Of a stretch of DNA of 64,000 nucleotides, positions 18,039 to 25,678 are shown in pieces. The DNA lies in contig NC_013922.1 of assembly GCF_000025625.1 (NCBI RefSeq), forward strand, positions 3,534,001 to 3,598,000, read 5' to 3'. Position 1 is the stretch's first letter. Each line of letters begins with the position of its first letter. Below the pieces are notes generated by a model that saw only the letters and a program-made list of their open reading frames with translations, was not told the DNA's origin and did not search any database. The position numbers and the translations under genes were made by a program. The DNA is from Natrialba magadii ATCC 43099. Lineage in GTDB: Archaea > Halobacteriota > Halobacteria > Halobacteriales > Natrialbaceae.

Positions 18039-18350
18039 TCAGTGCTGTCCGTACAGCGAATACATAATCGCGACCAGTCCGAGCAGTCGACTCAGATTCT
18101 CGGCGAACACCGTCACGATCCGATCCGTCGCCGCCAGCGTATTGAGCACGACGTTGAGCACGAACGGGCACAGCGTCAGCAAGAGCAGCCCAACCGCGAG
18201 ATACAGCATCGAGCGCGCATCGTTTCGGCGATAGCCACGGTAGGCCTGATAGGCGATTACCGTCCCGAACAGCGCGACGAGGAAGAGACTCACAACTGTG
18301 AGGAGTTCGAACATCGTGGCCTCGTCGAGGCGAACAGGCTGGGCACTCAT
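18039..18350 (-). CDS. DUF7521-like membrane protein
   Basis: 103 residues from ATG 18350, with three hydrophobic helices (FELLTVVSLFLVALFGTVIA, MLYLAVGLLLLTLCPFVLNV, LSRLLGLVAIMYSLYG) joined by YQAYRGYRRNDARSM, a motif typical of the haloarchaeal DUF7521 family. These proteins are regularly encoded directly after small winged-helix regulators, and here the ATG overlaps the regulator's stop codon by the ATGA arrangement. Function is unknown; a membrane sensor partner of the regulator is a reasonable guess only. Confidence 0.75.
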   Translation of the reverse strand: MSAQPVRLDEATMFELLTVVSLFLVALFGTVIAYQAYRGYRRNDARSMLYLAVGLLLLTLCPFVLNVVLNTLAATDRIVTVFAENLSRLLGLVAIMYSLYGQH

Positions 18351-18706
18351 CGCATCCCCTCCCACATTCGGGTGAACTTGTCGGCGACGTCCTCTTCGTG
18401 GTAGTTCACCTGCAGATCGAACGAGCCGTCCTCGAGTGAGAGCTCTAGTCGATCGAGATTCGCGCTGTAGATGCTATAGTGGTTGCCGTCCGGGGCGAGT
18501 TCGGTCTCTTCAGTGACGAGTCGGCACTCCTCGAGCCGATCGAGGCGACGGTAGATCGTCGGCAGGGACGCGTCACACCGGTCACTCAGTGTACTAGCAG
18601 ACATGGGTTCGACGCTCGTGTGCGTGAGGATCTCTCGCGCGTACTCGTCGTCGAGCACGGAGAGAACGGTCGAGAGATCGGTATTGGGATCGCTATCCTC
18701 ACTCAC
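18347..18706 (-). CDS. ArsR-like winged-helix regulator
   Basis: 119 residues starting with GTG at 18706. VLSVLDDEYAREILTHTS and MSASTLSDRCDASLPTIYRR form the helix-turn-helix, followed by the wing LVTEETELAPDGNHYSIYSA and a C-terminal dimer helix (EEDVADKFTRMWEGMR). This is the common haloarchaeal small HTH family partnered with DUF7521 proteins. The overlapping start of the membrane gene downstream means the pair is translated together. The target genes are unknown. Confidence 0.85.
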   Translation of the reverse strand: MSEDSDPNTDLSTVLSVLDDEYAREILTHTSVEPMSASTLSDRCDASLPTIYRRLDRLEECRLVTEETELAPDGNHYSIYSANLDRLELSLEDGSFDLQVNYHEEDVADKFTRMWEGMR

Positions 18707-18841
18707 TGGTAGCTGTTCGTTTCGGCATCGCTATGAAAAACGGTCCGGTTTTTCTGACCGAGAAAAGACCCCCACAATCCGGTGTCAGCGTGGCCAATCA
18801 CTGCTCGAGAGCCGAATAGACGCCCGACGGTCGCACTCGTG

Positions 18842-19636
18842 CTATAACTCCGTCTCAGCCAGCCACGCGAACAACAGCCTACGCAACCGCGCTTCCGCCT
18901 CGCGCGAGAAAATGTGTCCCTCTCCCTCGAACACCTGCACGAACACGTCCGTCTCGAGTACCCCCGCCGCGTCGAGGCTGTCCGAAACGGGCACCGAATC
19001 GTCGGCCGCGCCGTGAAAGATGGCGACCGGTACGTCGAGCGTCGCTGCCACGTCCGCGAACGGATAGCGATAGCAATCCAGGTCGTCGAAGAATCGCTCG
19101 TCGAGTCGCTCACCGGTGTCGAACTCGAGTACCCCCTCGCGTTCGACCTGCGTTCGGTAGCGGTCGAAGGCCGAGATATCGGTGACGGGCGCGCGGGTTG
19201 CGACAGCGTCGATGCGGTCGTCGGTGGCGGCGGTGTGGAGCGCGACGGCGCCGCCGAAGCTGGAGCCGAAGAGAGTGAGTGAGCTGCAGTTGCTGTGGTC
19301 GTCCTGGAGGACGCTGTCGAGCACTGCCTGCAGATCGGCGAGGCGCGTACTGAGTGAGTGATCAACGAAGTCACGGTCGGACGCACCACAGCCGCGACAG
19401 TCGAACCGGACGGCGTTGTATCCCTCGTCGACGGCCCGCTGGCAGCGCCGTTTGTAGCTGCCTGATTTGTCACTTCGGAGCCCGTGACAGAAGACGAGCC
19501 AGTCGTCGGAGGGCGCTTCGTGGTGGACGGCGGCGACGGATTCCGGTTGGGCACTGGACTCCGATTTGGTATTGGACTCCAGTTCAGCGACTGACGATGA
19601 GCCGTCCGTAACTGAAACGGTGAACTCGCGTGGCAT
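18842..19636 (-). CDS. alpha/beta hydrolase
   Basis: 264 residues from the ATG at 19636 (MPREFTV). Residues 45-60 contain the oxyanion-loop strand WLVFCHGLRSDKSGS. The nucleophile elbow is LFGSSFGGAVAL (serine in GSSFGG), a catalytic aspartate lies near FHGAADDSVPV, and the histidine in FEGEGHIFS, completing the triad. This layout matches the serine-hydrolase (esterase/peptidase, DUF1749/hydrolase_4-like) group. An acidic Ser-rich stretch near residue 20-35 (LESNTKSESSAQPES) is low complexity. The substrate is not evident. Confidence 0.85.
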   Translation of the reverse strand: MPREFTVSVTDGSSSVAELESNTKSESSAQPESVAAVHHEAPSDDWLVFCHGLRSDKSGSYKRRCQRAVDEGYNAVRFDCRGCGASDRDFVDHSLSTRLADLQAVLDSVLQDDHSNCSSLTLFGSSFGGAVALHTAATDDRIDAVATRAPVTDISAFDRYRTQVEREGVLEFDTGERLDERFFDDLDCYRYPFADVAATLDVPVAIFHGAADDSVPVSDSLDAAGVLETDVFVQVFEGEGHIFSREAEARLRRLLFAWLAETEL

Positions 19637-19793
19637 GCTCGCTCGTCCATTTCGGCCCAACGACCGTATTCGTTGAGGTCACAGGGTGAGGTGTCCGGCC
19701 GACCAAACCGATTCGGTAATCGTGATACTGGACCGCCGCCGCGGCAGGTTATCTCCTGCATAACTAATCAGCCGACGTGGCTGGCCTACACCA

Positions 19794-20381
19794 ATGTGGC
19801 CATGGGAACACGCAATCGTCGGCTACGTCGTCTACTCGCTGTTTAGCCACCTCGTCTACCGCGACGCACCAAACGGGCTCGAGGCCTTTGCCGTCGTCTT
19901 CGCGTCCGTACTGCCGGATCTCATCGACAAACCGCTGGCCTGGCAGTTCGACGTCTTCGAGTCGGGATACGCACTCGGACACTCGGTCTTCTTCGCAGTG
20001 CCTCTTGCAATCGTCGTCGGCGTACTCGCTCGCTCAGTCGGCCGTCCACGCGCAGGGCTCGCCTTCGGCCTCGGCTACCTGCTGCACCTACCGAGTGACA
20101 TCCTCGACACCTACGTTCGCGGCGGCGAACTCCGGTACGATATCGTGCTCTGGCCCGTCCATCCAGTCGAGTCGATCGGCGAACACACCGACTTTTTCGG
20201 CGAGTTTACCCGTCTCTTCGGGCACTACCAGCAGGAGTTGCTCGCTGGCGATCTCTCGGCGTATATGTGGTTTCAGCTCTCCATTGCAGCGTTTGCAGCC
20301 CTCCTCTGGCTCTACGACGGCGCGCCAGTCCTCCGTGAGTTCCTCCGGGGCTGTCTTCGGGTCCTCTCGAGTGGCCGGTAG
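19794..20381 (+). CDS. membrane-bound metal-dependent hydrolase (DUF457)
   Basis: 195 residues with four or five hydrophobic helices. MWPWEHAIVGYVVYSLFSHL, VLPDLIDKPLAW, LGHSVFFAVPL and LLHLPSDILDTY supply the His/Asp set of the YdjM/DUF457 family of membrane hydrolases. Its real substrate is unknown; haloarchaeal genomes carry several copies. ATG 19794 is the first codon of the likely transcript region, 50 bases after an A+T patch. It is divergent from the alpha/beta hydrolase gene. Confidence 0.82.
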   Translation: MWPWEHAIVGYVVYSLFSHLVYRDAPNGLEAFAVVFASVLPDLIDKPLAWQFDVFESGYALGHSVFFAVPLAIVVGVLARSVGRPRAGLAFGLGYLLHLPSDILDTYVRGGELRYDIVLWPVHPVESIGEHTDFFGEFTRLFGHYQQELLAGDLSAYMWFQLSIAAFAALLWLYDGAPVLREFLRGCLRVLSSGR

Positions 20382-20425
20382 CGCGACACTGGGGTCAGCG
20401 CTGGCACCGGTATGAGTCCCGTACC

Positions 20426-20442
20426 GATTGTTCGGGACAATC
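20426..20442. terminator. GATTGT/ACAATC hairpin
   Basis: Perfect six-base inverted repeat GATTGT-TCGGG-ACAATC, 45 bases after the DUF457 stop. It may end that transcript or serve as a protein site; it shares its hexamers with the palindrome at 14264. Confidence 0.35.
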
Positions 20443-20455
20443 ACACAGTTCATCG

Positions 20456-20483
20456 TACGATAATGTTGTCATTTACTATCGTA
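20456..20483. promoter_or_regulatory. inverted repeat, possible operator
   Basis: TACGATA and its complement TATCGTA flank 14 A+T-rich bases that include a TATA-like ATTTACT. A regulator binding both arms would cover the promoter of the deacetylase operon. Confidence 0.4.
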
Positions 20484-20509
20484 TCGGTTCCAGTGAGTGT
20501 GTAGCTATA

Positions 20510-20770
20510 ATGAGCGAGACGACGAGGTGTCATAGATTCTCGAGTGAGTACGAGCGTGACCGTGACCGCACCCATGGCCGTGGTCCGTCGAATCGGCGCA
20601 GTATCCCCTGTAACCGGGATATTACGGTCGAGATCGGCGGTAGAACCACAGCCCAACTAGATCGACGCGGGCGTGACGAGTCAGGACTCGCAACGGGGTC
20701 AGTCACAGTTGCGACGCCGAGAATCGACACCACTCACGAACGCCGCCCCCTCCGGCAGGTGAACGCATGA
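20510..20770 (+). CDS. doubtful small Arg-rich ORF
   Basis: 86 codons from an ATG following an A+T-rich promoter-like patch, ending in TGA that overlaps the ATG of the deacetylase (ATGA). That coupling is typical of haloarchaeal operons and argues for a real leader gene. Against it, about one residue in five is Arg and the composition is basic, unlike nearly all neighbours, and I recognise no domain. It could be a small nucleic-acid-binding protein or a chance frame. Low confidence. Confidence 0.25.
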   Translation: MSETTRCHRFSSEYERDRDRTHGRGPSNRRSIPCNRDITVEIGGRTTAQLDRRGRDESGLATGSVTVATPRIDTTHERRPLRQVNA

Positions 20771-21843
20771 ACGCCGATCACACCAGCGCCCAACCGGCGC
20801 GAATCACAGCCCTCCCTGACGATGCCGAATTCGCCCTCTGTCTGACTCACGACGTCGACCGTCCGTACAAGGGCTTTCGGTCGCTGTACTACGCGACACA
20901 GGAGCGCCCAGGCTATCACCTCCGGACGGCGCTCGACCGGTCGAACCCCTACTGGCAGTTCGCCGAGATCATGGAACTCGAGGACGACCTCGGCGTCCGA
21001 TCGGCGTTCTACTTCCTGAACGAACAGCACCTTTTCAGGGATCGACCGCCGCGTGAATGGCTCTCGCCGGCGAACTGGGTACAGCATCTTGGTCGGTACG
21101 AAATCGACAGCGACGACATCGCCGCTACCATCCGCGACCTGTCGACAGGCGGCTGGGAGGTCGGCCTCCACGGTTCGTACCACACCCAGCACGACCGCGA
21201 CCGACTGCGAACCGAAAAGGTCGCACTCGAGAACGTCCTCGGCGAGCAGCTATCCGGCGGCCGTCAACACCATCTTCGCCTCTCGGTGCCCGAGACGTGG
21301 GAACACTACCGCGAAATCGGGCTCAGCTACGACACCAGTCTCGGTTCGACGACCGACTGTGGGTTCCACGACGGCTACCACCCGATCCGCCCGTTCGGTG
21401 ACGAGTTCGTCGTCTTCCCGCTGACGATCATGGACCAGGCGCTGCCGGATCCCGCGACCAACCCGGACGCCGCGCGCCGAACCTGCGAGCGGTTGCTGGT
21501 CGACGCCGCCCGGAACGACGCCGTGATGACCGTTCTCTGGCACCCGCGCTACTTTAACGAGCGGGAGTTCCCCGGCCACCGCGCGCTCTACCAGTGGCTC
21601 GTCGAGCGGGCACTCGAGTTAGGTGCGTGGGTCGGCTCACCAGGCGAGTTATATGAAACAATTGACGCCGAGACGGTGGATCAGCACCCCGTCTCGATCG
21701 GAACCGACTCGGAGGCGGATCCGGTGTCGATACCGACCCAGCCCGACCAGGAGCAGTCGCGTCGTGACCGTGGTGACCGGCGCGAGGAAGCCACGCCACA
21801 GCTTCGCTCGGCGAGCACCAGCGGAGGTGAGTCGCAGTTATGA
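20767..21843 (+). CDS. polysaccharide deacetylase-like protein
   Basis: 358 residues with the NodB/CE4 fold signs: the aspartate motif LTHDVDRPYKG (Thr27-His28-Asp29), an HxxxH metal pair at His135/His139 in GLHGSYHT, and a C-terminal LWHPRYFNERE with a further histidine. Such enzymes remove N-acetyl groups from sugars. The last ~60 residues are a disordered acidic Arg/Glu/Ser tail. No signal peptide is seen, so it probably acts in the cytoplasm on nucleotide or lipid-linked sugar. Its TGA overlaps the ATG of the next gene, a surface protein. Confidence 0.85.
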   Translation: MNADHTSAQPARITALPDDAEFALCLTHDVDRPYKGFRSLYYATQERPGYHLRTALDRSNPYWQFAEIMELEDDLGVRSAFYFLNEQHLFRDRPPREWLSPANWVQHLGRYEIDSDDIAATIRDLSTGGWEVGLHGSYHTQHDRDRLRTEKVALENVLGEQLSGGRQHHLRLSVPETWEHYREIGLSYDTSLGSTTDCGFHDGYHPIRPFGDEFVVFPLTIMDQALPDPATNPDAARRTCERLLVDAARNDAVMTVLWHPRYFNEREFPGHRALYQWLVERALELGAWVGSPGELYETIDAETVDQHPVSIGTDSEADPVSIPTQPDQEQSRRDRGDRREEATPQLRSASTSGGESQL

Positions 21844-23213
21844 GCAGTCGTCCAGCAGCAGTCCTCGCGGTCGTCGCCTTGCTCGTCCTGAGTAGTTTCG
21901 GCGGCGTCGCACAGGTCGGTGACTCGGCGTCGACGCCGTCACCGAACGCCTCGGCGACAAACGCGCCGCCAGCTGACAGCTACGTCATCGAACAGGACGG
22001 CTTCTGCCAGCAGATCGAGCCGCTCTCGAGTGGCGGCACGGTCGAGTCCTTCTACGACTACCGTAACCACGAGACGCACCCAGAGGGAGTCGACCGGATG
22101 TATAGCTCCTACGGCACTGAGCACCTGCAGGAGGACGACACGAGCATCCTGTTCCTCCACGAAGGAACCGATGGGGTGAGTCTCGTGACGGTTCACGACC
22201 GAGTCGATGGGAACTCCTCTGGCGGCGTGGCGACGTTCGACATCGTCGGTCTCCCGGCGGAGTCCGAGTGGGTCGTCCAGAACGACAACTACACGGGCGA
22301 GACAAACATGGCTGAGTGGTACAGCGGCGACGGCTGGCTCGGCGCATCGTGGATCTGGGCCGAGGAGCGCACCGACGGCGGTGCGATCAACGGCGGGCTC
22401 AACGACGCGTTCGCGGCGACGATCCATCCGATGTTCAACGAGGATGCAGAGCACTACGACAACGACGACCTCTACGATCCCGACTACCACGACGACGGCG
22501 AAATCGACGACTGGGAGATCCTCTCCGGCGATGCGGACAACCCGGACCGAACAGATATTCCATCGCTCGACGAGCCGGTAACGATCCGTACCGGAACGTG
22601 TGATGGCCCGTCAGTTTCGTACGAGCTTCTCGGTAGTGGGAGCGGTCCAGACGGCGGCGACGCCGATGCAGGTGTTGCAGCCGCCATCGAAAACGCAAAC
22701 CCCGACGACCAGATACACCTGCAACCGACGGCAGGCTCCGGTGACGAGGTCCGATTCGACGACGTGTACGTGAGCGGCCTCGATGACGACACGGCCGTCA
22801 CGTTCGAAAACAACCATCCCGACGACCTGCCAGACACTCCGGACGACGTCCCCGGACTCGGTTCGCTGGCCGTTGCCGGCGAACCCGCACTCGAGAACGT
22901 CTCGGCGACGGTGACGTTCACCGTGGACGAGACAGCACTCGAGGAGCACGGTATTGCGCCAGAAGACGTCTCCCTCTACGAGCAGGAAATGAACGAGTCG
23001 GCGTGGAACGAGTCGACGACGGAGTATCAGGGCTCCTCGGGATCGTCCCACGAGTACGCGGCGTCGGTCGAGTCACTCGAGGGGCTGACGGTTGCACAGG
23101 CCCAACCGGAGCCTGAATCAGGACTGTCGGCGATGCCCGGCTTCGGTGGTCTCGGTTCGCTCGTGGCGATCGCAGCGCTCATCGGCCTGCTCGCGGTACG
23201 CTATCGCGAGTAG
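21840..23213 (+). CDS. secreted surface protein with PGF-type C-terminus
   Basis: 457 residues. A Sec signal peptide (AAVLAVVALLVLSSFGGVAQ) is followed by a Thr/Ser/Pro linker and an acidic extracellular domain with many Asn-x-Ser/Thr N-glycosylation sites (for example NASAT, NYTGE, NVSAT, NESTT). The C-terminus reads MPGFGGLGSLVAIAALIGLL then AVRYRE: a PGF motif, one membrane helix and a basic end, the recognition signal of archaeosortase A. Residues ~100-230 have a His/Trp-rich pattern of unknown function. The start overlaps the deacetylase stop, so both are made together, suggesting a joint job at the cell surface. Confidence 0.85.
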   Translation: MSSRPAAVLAVVALLVLSSFGGVAQVGDSASTPSPNASATNAPPADSYVIEQDGFCQQIEPLSSGGTVESFYDYRNHETHPEGVDRMYSSYGTEHLQEDDTSILFLHEGTDGVSLVTVHDRVDGNSSGGVATFDIVGLPAESEWVVQNDNYTGETNMAEWYSGDGWLGASWIWAEERTDGGAINGGLNDAFAATIHPMFNEDAEHYDNDDLYDPDYHDDGEIDDWEILSGDADNPDRTDIPSLDEPVTIRTGTCDGPSVSYELLGSGSGPDGGDADAGVAAAIENANPDDQIHLQPTAGSGDEVRFDDVYVSGLDDDTAVTFENNHPDDLPDTPDDVPGLGSLAVAGEPALENVSATVTFTVDETALEEHGIAPEDVSLYEQEMNESAWNESTTEYQGSSGSSHEYAASVESLEGLTVAQAQPEPESGLSAMPGFGGLGSLVAIAALIGLLAVRYRE

Positions 23214-23302
23214 GGACTACAAACTCGATTTTACCAGGACGGTGGCTTCTGGGCCAGAACTCATTTTCGGACGTCTGTTGCTGACTGTCCGTTTCCGGTT
23301 GC

Positions 23303-23641
23303 TCAGTCGCTTCCATTTGTACTGTCCGTGACAACCCGGTAGAGGTGGGCGGTGTCCATCTCACCATTCAATTCTCGAATTGCAGCCTGCCAATCGTCGA
23401 CGCTCGCGAAGCCAGAGAGTTTTCGATAGGACTCGAGTGCCCCCGTGTCTGTTGGATCGACGGCGTCGATATGCTCGACCCGGCAATCACCCTCTTTCGG
23501 CCCCGTCCGAGATGTTCGCCACCAGGTGTCGCCGGTCGTGCGCTCGGACGCGCGGAAGGTGACGACCTCGCCGTGGTTCTCGAGCTGTGCCCGAGCGGTC
23601 GCGTCGGCAAAGACGATCGGTCCGACGTGTGCGTTGCTCAT
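23303..23641 (-). CDS. small ASCH-like protein
   Basis: 112 residues. HGEVVTFRASERTTGDTWWR, then KEGDCRVEHIDAV and KLSGFASVDDWQAAI resemble the ASCH/PUA-like fold pattern (TfR..Gd.W....SGF.s..W), which binds RNA or nucleotides; this is judged by eye. Proteins of this type occur in haloarchaeal proviruses and plasmids. Its ATG overlaps the stop of the gene fragment upstream (ATGA), so the two once formed one unit. It lies at the left side of the low-G+C island. Confidence 0.5.
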   Translation of the reverse strand: MSNAHVGPIVFADATARAQLENHGEVVTFRASERTTGDTWWRTSRTGPKEGDCRVEHIDAVDPTDTGALESYRKLSGFASVDDWQAAIRELNGEMDTAHLYRVVTDSTNGSD

Positions 23642-23911
23642 TCGGACTCACCCATGAACGAATCGACGGTCGTCTGTTTCTCTTTGTAGACGTGTGGCGT
23701 CACTTCGATCAACGGCGCGTCTACGTCGGGATCGACACACACCCACAGATCGAACTCGAGCTCCTCGCTCACGTTGGCGGGGTCGATCTCTAGGTGTTCG
23801 AGGCCGGCCGCCGGGATTGTCACTGACTTGGTCCCGCCGGCACCGAAGCGGTTGATCGCTCGCGTCAGCTCGTGTTTTCGACTGTTGATCGCCGTTTTGG
23901 TGTCGCCGATA
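23638..23911 (-). pseudogene. 5'-truncated gene at island edge
   Basis: The frame reads GDTKTAINSRKHELTRAINR, FGAGGTKSVTIPAAGLEHLE and on to FMGESE, with typical G/C-ending codons, back to about 23911. There it meets A+T-rich DNA and a TAA without any ATG, GTG or TTG start. The only internal start is GTG 23823, which would discard 30 coding-looking residues. The simplest reading is that insertion of the low-G+C segment removed the 5' end. A helix with Arg/Lys residues precedes a beta-rich half. Family unknown. Confidence 0.55.
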
Positions 23912-23959
23912 GTATTATTTTATTGGTGTGAATTTCAATAAGTAGTTTAGACAACTCAA

Positions 23960-25183
23960 TCATTTGATTTTCTGGAACTTCTCAGTATGAGTCCGTTCAA
24001 TCTTATTTAGAGTGTCAACAAACTCTTCCGGATTCTTTAGGAATCTTATGCGAATATTTTCGTTGGAGGATTGGCTAATTATAACAGATGGCTTGAGAAA
24101 GGGGAGAATTTTGACAATAAATCCACTATCTTTCGCTATAGTAGTAATTTCTTCCGAGTGTATTACCCACTGTGGTTCCTTCAGGTAGTTGTCATACCCA
24201 ATAAGTATATCATCATACACTCGGTATTCCATGTTCGAATTTCCTAGCCATATAATATAATTACTAAGAAGTAGTATAATAAGATAGGATGCAAGAAATA
24301 GAATGAGTATGCTATTTGAATGGAGAATCCTAGTAGAGGATGTTAGGAGAATGATGGCTAACACAGACCACATGAAAACAAAAGAACCAATCTGGAGCAT
24401 ATATAATATACTAACATAAAGGCTAGCCCAACTCCATAGTGCTCTGTTGTCTGTATCAAAAGTGTAGTTCGGCTTATTAGCTGGCATGGGTATGTGTTCT
24501 GTCGTATTATTGCTAGTTGGGTCAAAGGTAAGCGGCCACGGTCCGATTCCAGCCTCCCGGAAATCAAACAAGATCTTCGGGACTAAGGCTAATATTAATG
24601 CAGCGGCGACAGTGTCTGGTGATTGTGGAATGATGAATACTATAGCAATGCAGCCGACGAGTCCTGAATAGATGATTTCGCGTCGACGAACCGTCACTAC
24701 CGATGCCTGTTTGTAAATCCCGGTAGCCTCCCAGATAGCAATGATCGATATATGCTTGAGTATAAAAATAGGAATTAACAGTATAAAGGAACTATCAACA
24801 CGGCCTGTAATGGCTCCGAAGAGTACTGGTATGGCTGCTCCGCCAATTACAACAAACGCAATCCAAAATCTTAGAACATAGGGGATGTTTTTGGGATATA
24901 TGTTTGGTATCTTGGGGTGTATTTGAAAATACCCTCGCTTATCTAGTAAACCCTCATACCATAAAGTAAAATCATACAGACCTGTTGGGGGATTAATAGT
25001 GTTGTCCGGTGGCCTAGCAGTGAATAGCCTTTCAACTGTAATTCGACTGATTCCGAGGAAAGTTTCTATTGCGAAAAGAATCGCGATAGTTGCTGGGTTC
25101 CAGTTGAGTGTAATTGTACCGACAACAATCGCTATGTTGGTGACAAGAATCAGTAGAAAGAGGACTTTCTTCTTATTAGACAC
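23960..25183 (-). CDS. DUF6498-like membrane protein
   Basis: 407 residues with about nine hydrophobic helices. The N-terminus (LFLLILVTNIAIVVGTI, then FAIETFLGISRITVERLFTA) follows the layout of haloarchaeal DUF6498 membrane proteins. The last ~90 residues (MEYRVYDDILIGYDNYLKEP to KNPEEFVDTLNKI) look like the PH-like beta domain seen at the end of those proteins. Codons are A/T-rich and Ile, Asn and Lys are frequent, unlike every other gene here, indicating transfer from another lineage. It lies 85 bases downstream of the halocin-like gene on the same strand; an immunity or export role is only a guess. Confidence 0.6.
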   Translation of the reverse strand: MSNKKKVLFLLILVTNIAIVVGTITLNWNPATIAILFAIETFLGISRITVERLFTARPPDNTINPPTGLYDFTLWYEGLLDKRGYFQIHPKIPNIYPKNIPYVLRFWIAFVVIGGAAIPVLFGAITGRVDSSFILLIPIFILKHISIIAIWEATGIYKQASVVTVRRREIIYSGLVGCIAIVFIIPQSPDTVAAALILALVPKILFDFREAGIGPWPLTFDPTSNNTTEHIPMPANKPNYTFDTDNRALWSWASLYVSILYMLQIGSFVFMWSVLAIILLTSSTRILHSNSILILFLASYLIILLLSNYIIWLGNSNMEYRVYDDILIGYDNYLKEPQWVIHSEEITTIAKDSGFIVKILPFLKPSVIISQSSNENIRIRFLKNPEEFVDTLNKIERTHTEKFQKIK

Positions 25184-25268
25184 TGTAGTATAGAGAAATT
25201 AGTAGGAAATTTAAACGTTTTCATCACACAATTCTCAAAACGCGTGTGATTTTCCAAAGTAAGAGACG

Positions 25269-25556
25269 TTAAATTATATGTCTGGTTGAATAGTAACAAA
25301 CACTCATATCTGTACCACAGACTTCGTGTATTATCCATTCTGCGAGATTTCCAAATGAATCTACATACTCAAATATTTCTCCTACAAAGGCAGTACAGAC
25401 GATTGCTCCCCACCATAAAGCAAAGCCTGCAGTAGCACAGATTACGCCAGCGGCGACGTCGTCAACCATCGTACCTATGAGAGGTCCAACAGCAGTACAA
25501 TCTGCACACCCATAATTCTCGTCTGCAAGTTCGTCATATACTCCTGCTTCACCCAA
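25269..25556 (-). CDS. halocin-C8-like cysteine-rich peptide
   Basis: 95 residues from a TTG codon. The pattern is Cys17-AD-Cys20, a small-residue/Gly-rich stretch, Cys40, thirteen residues (ATAGFALWWGAIV), Cys54-TAFVGEIF, then Cys80 and Cys87. Mature halocin C8 has CSAC, then a Cys-thirteen-Cys-LGFVEIV segment with the same FVxx context and a closing Cys pair. Halocin C8 is cut from the end of a much longer precursor with a Tat leader and immunity domain. Here the frame stays open about 40 codons upstream without a start, so either the start is unusual or the leader is lost at the island border. Confidence 0.6.
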   Translation of the reverse strand: MGEAGVYDELADENYGCADCTAVGPLIGTMVDDVAAGVICATAGFALWWGAIVCTAFVGEIFEYVDSFGNLAEWIIHEVCGTDMSVCYYSTRHII

Positions 25557-25678
25557 TTCAACAGCAGTCTTTGCAAATTCTAGATTCAGCCGTCTCAGGA
25601 ATCCCCATATACCCGTTCTAGGGATCTTATCCTTTATCTGAGAAGACGCAGCTACCCACCGATGAACTGTGATTGTGA

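Larger units (their letters stand above)
20382..20766. other. intergenic gap with inverted repeats
   Basis: 385 bases upstream of the deacetylase gene. It contains a short hairpin at 20426-20442, an inverted repeat at 20456-20483, an A+T-rich patch and a doubtful small reading frame (20510-20770, listed separately). Confidence 0.6.
23912..25650. mobile_element. low-G+C inserted segment
   Basis: Base composition drops abruptly at about 23912 and recovers near 25650. The segment carries two low-G+C genes (DUF6498-like and halocin-C8-like) with A/T-ending codons unlike all neighbours, and both its borders cut into or abut coding sequence. No transposase or clear terminal repeat was found, so the mechanism of arrival is unknown. 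Confidence 0.6.
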
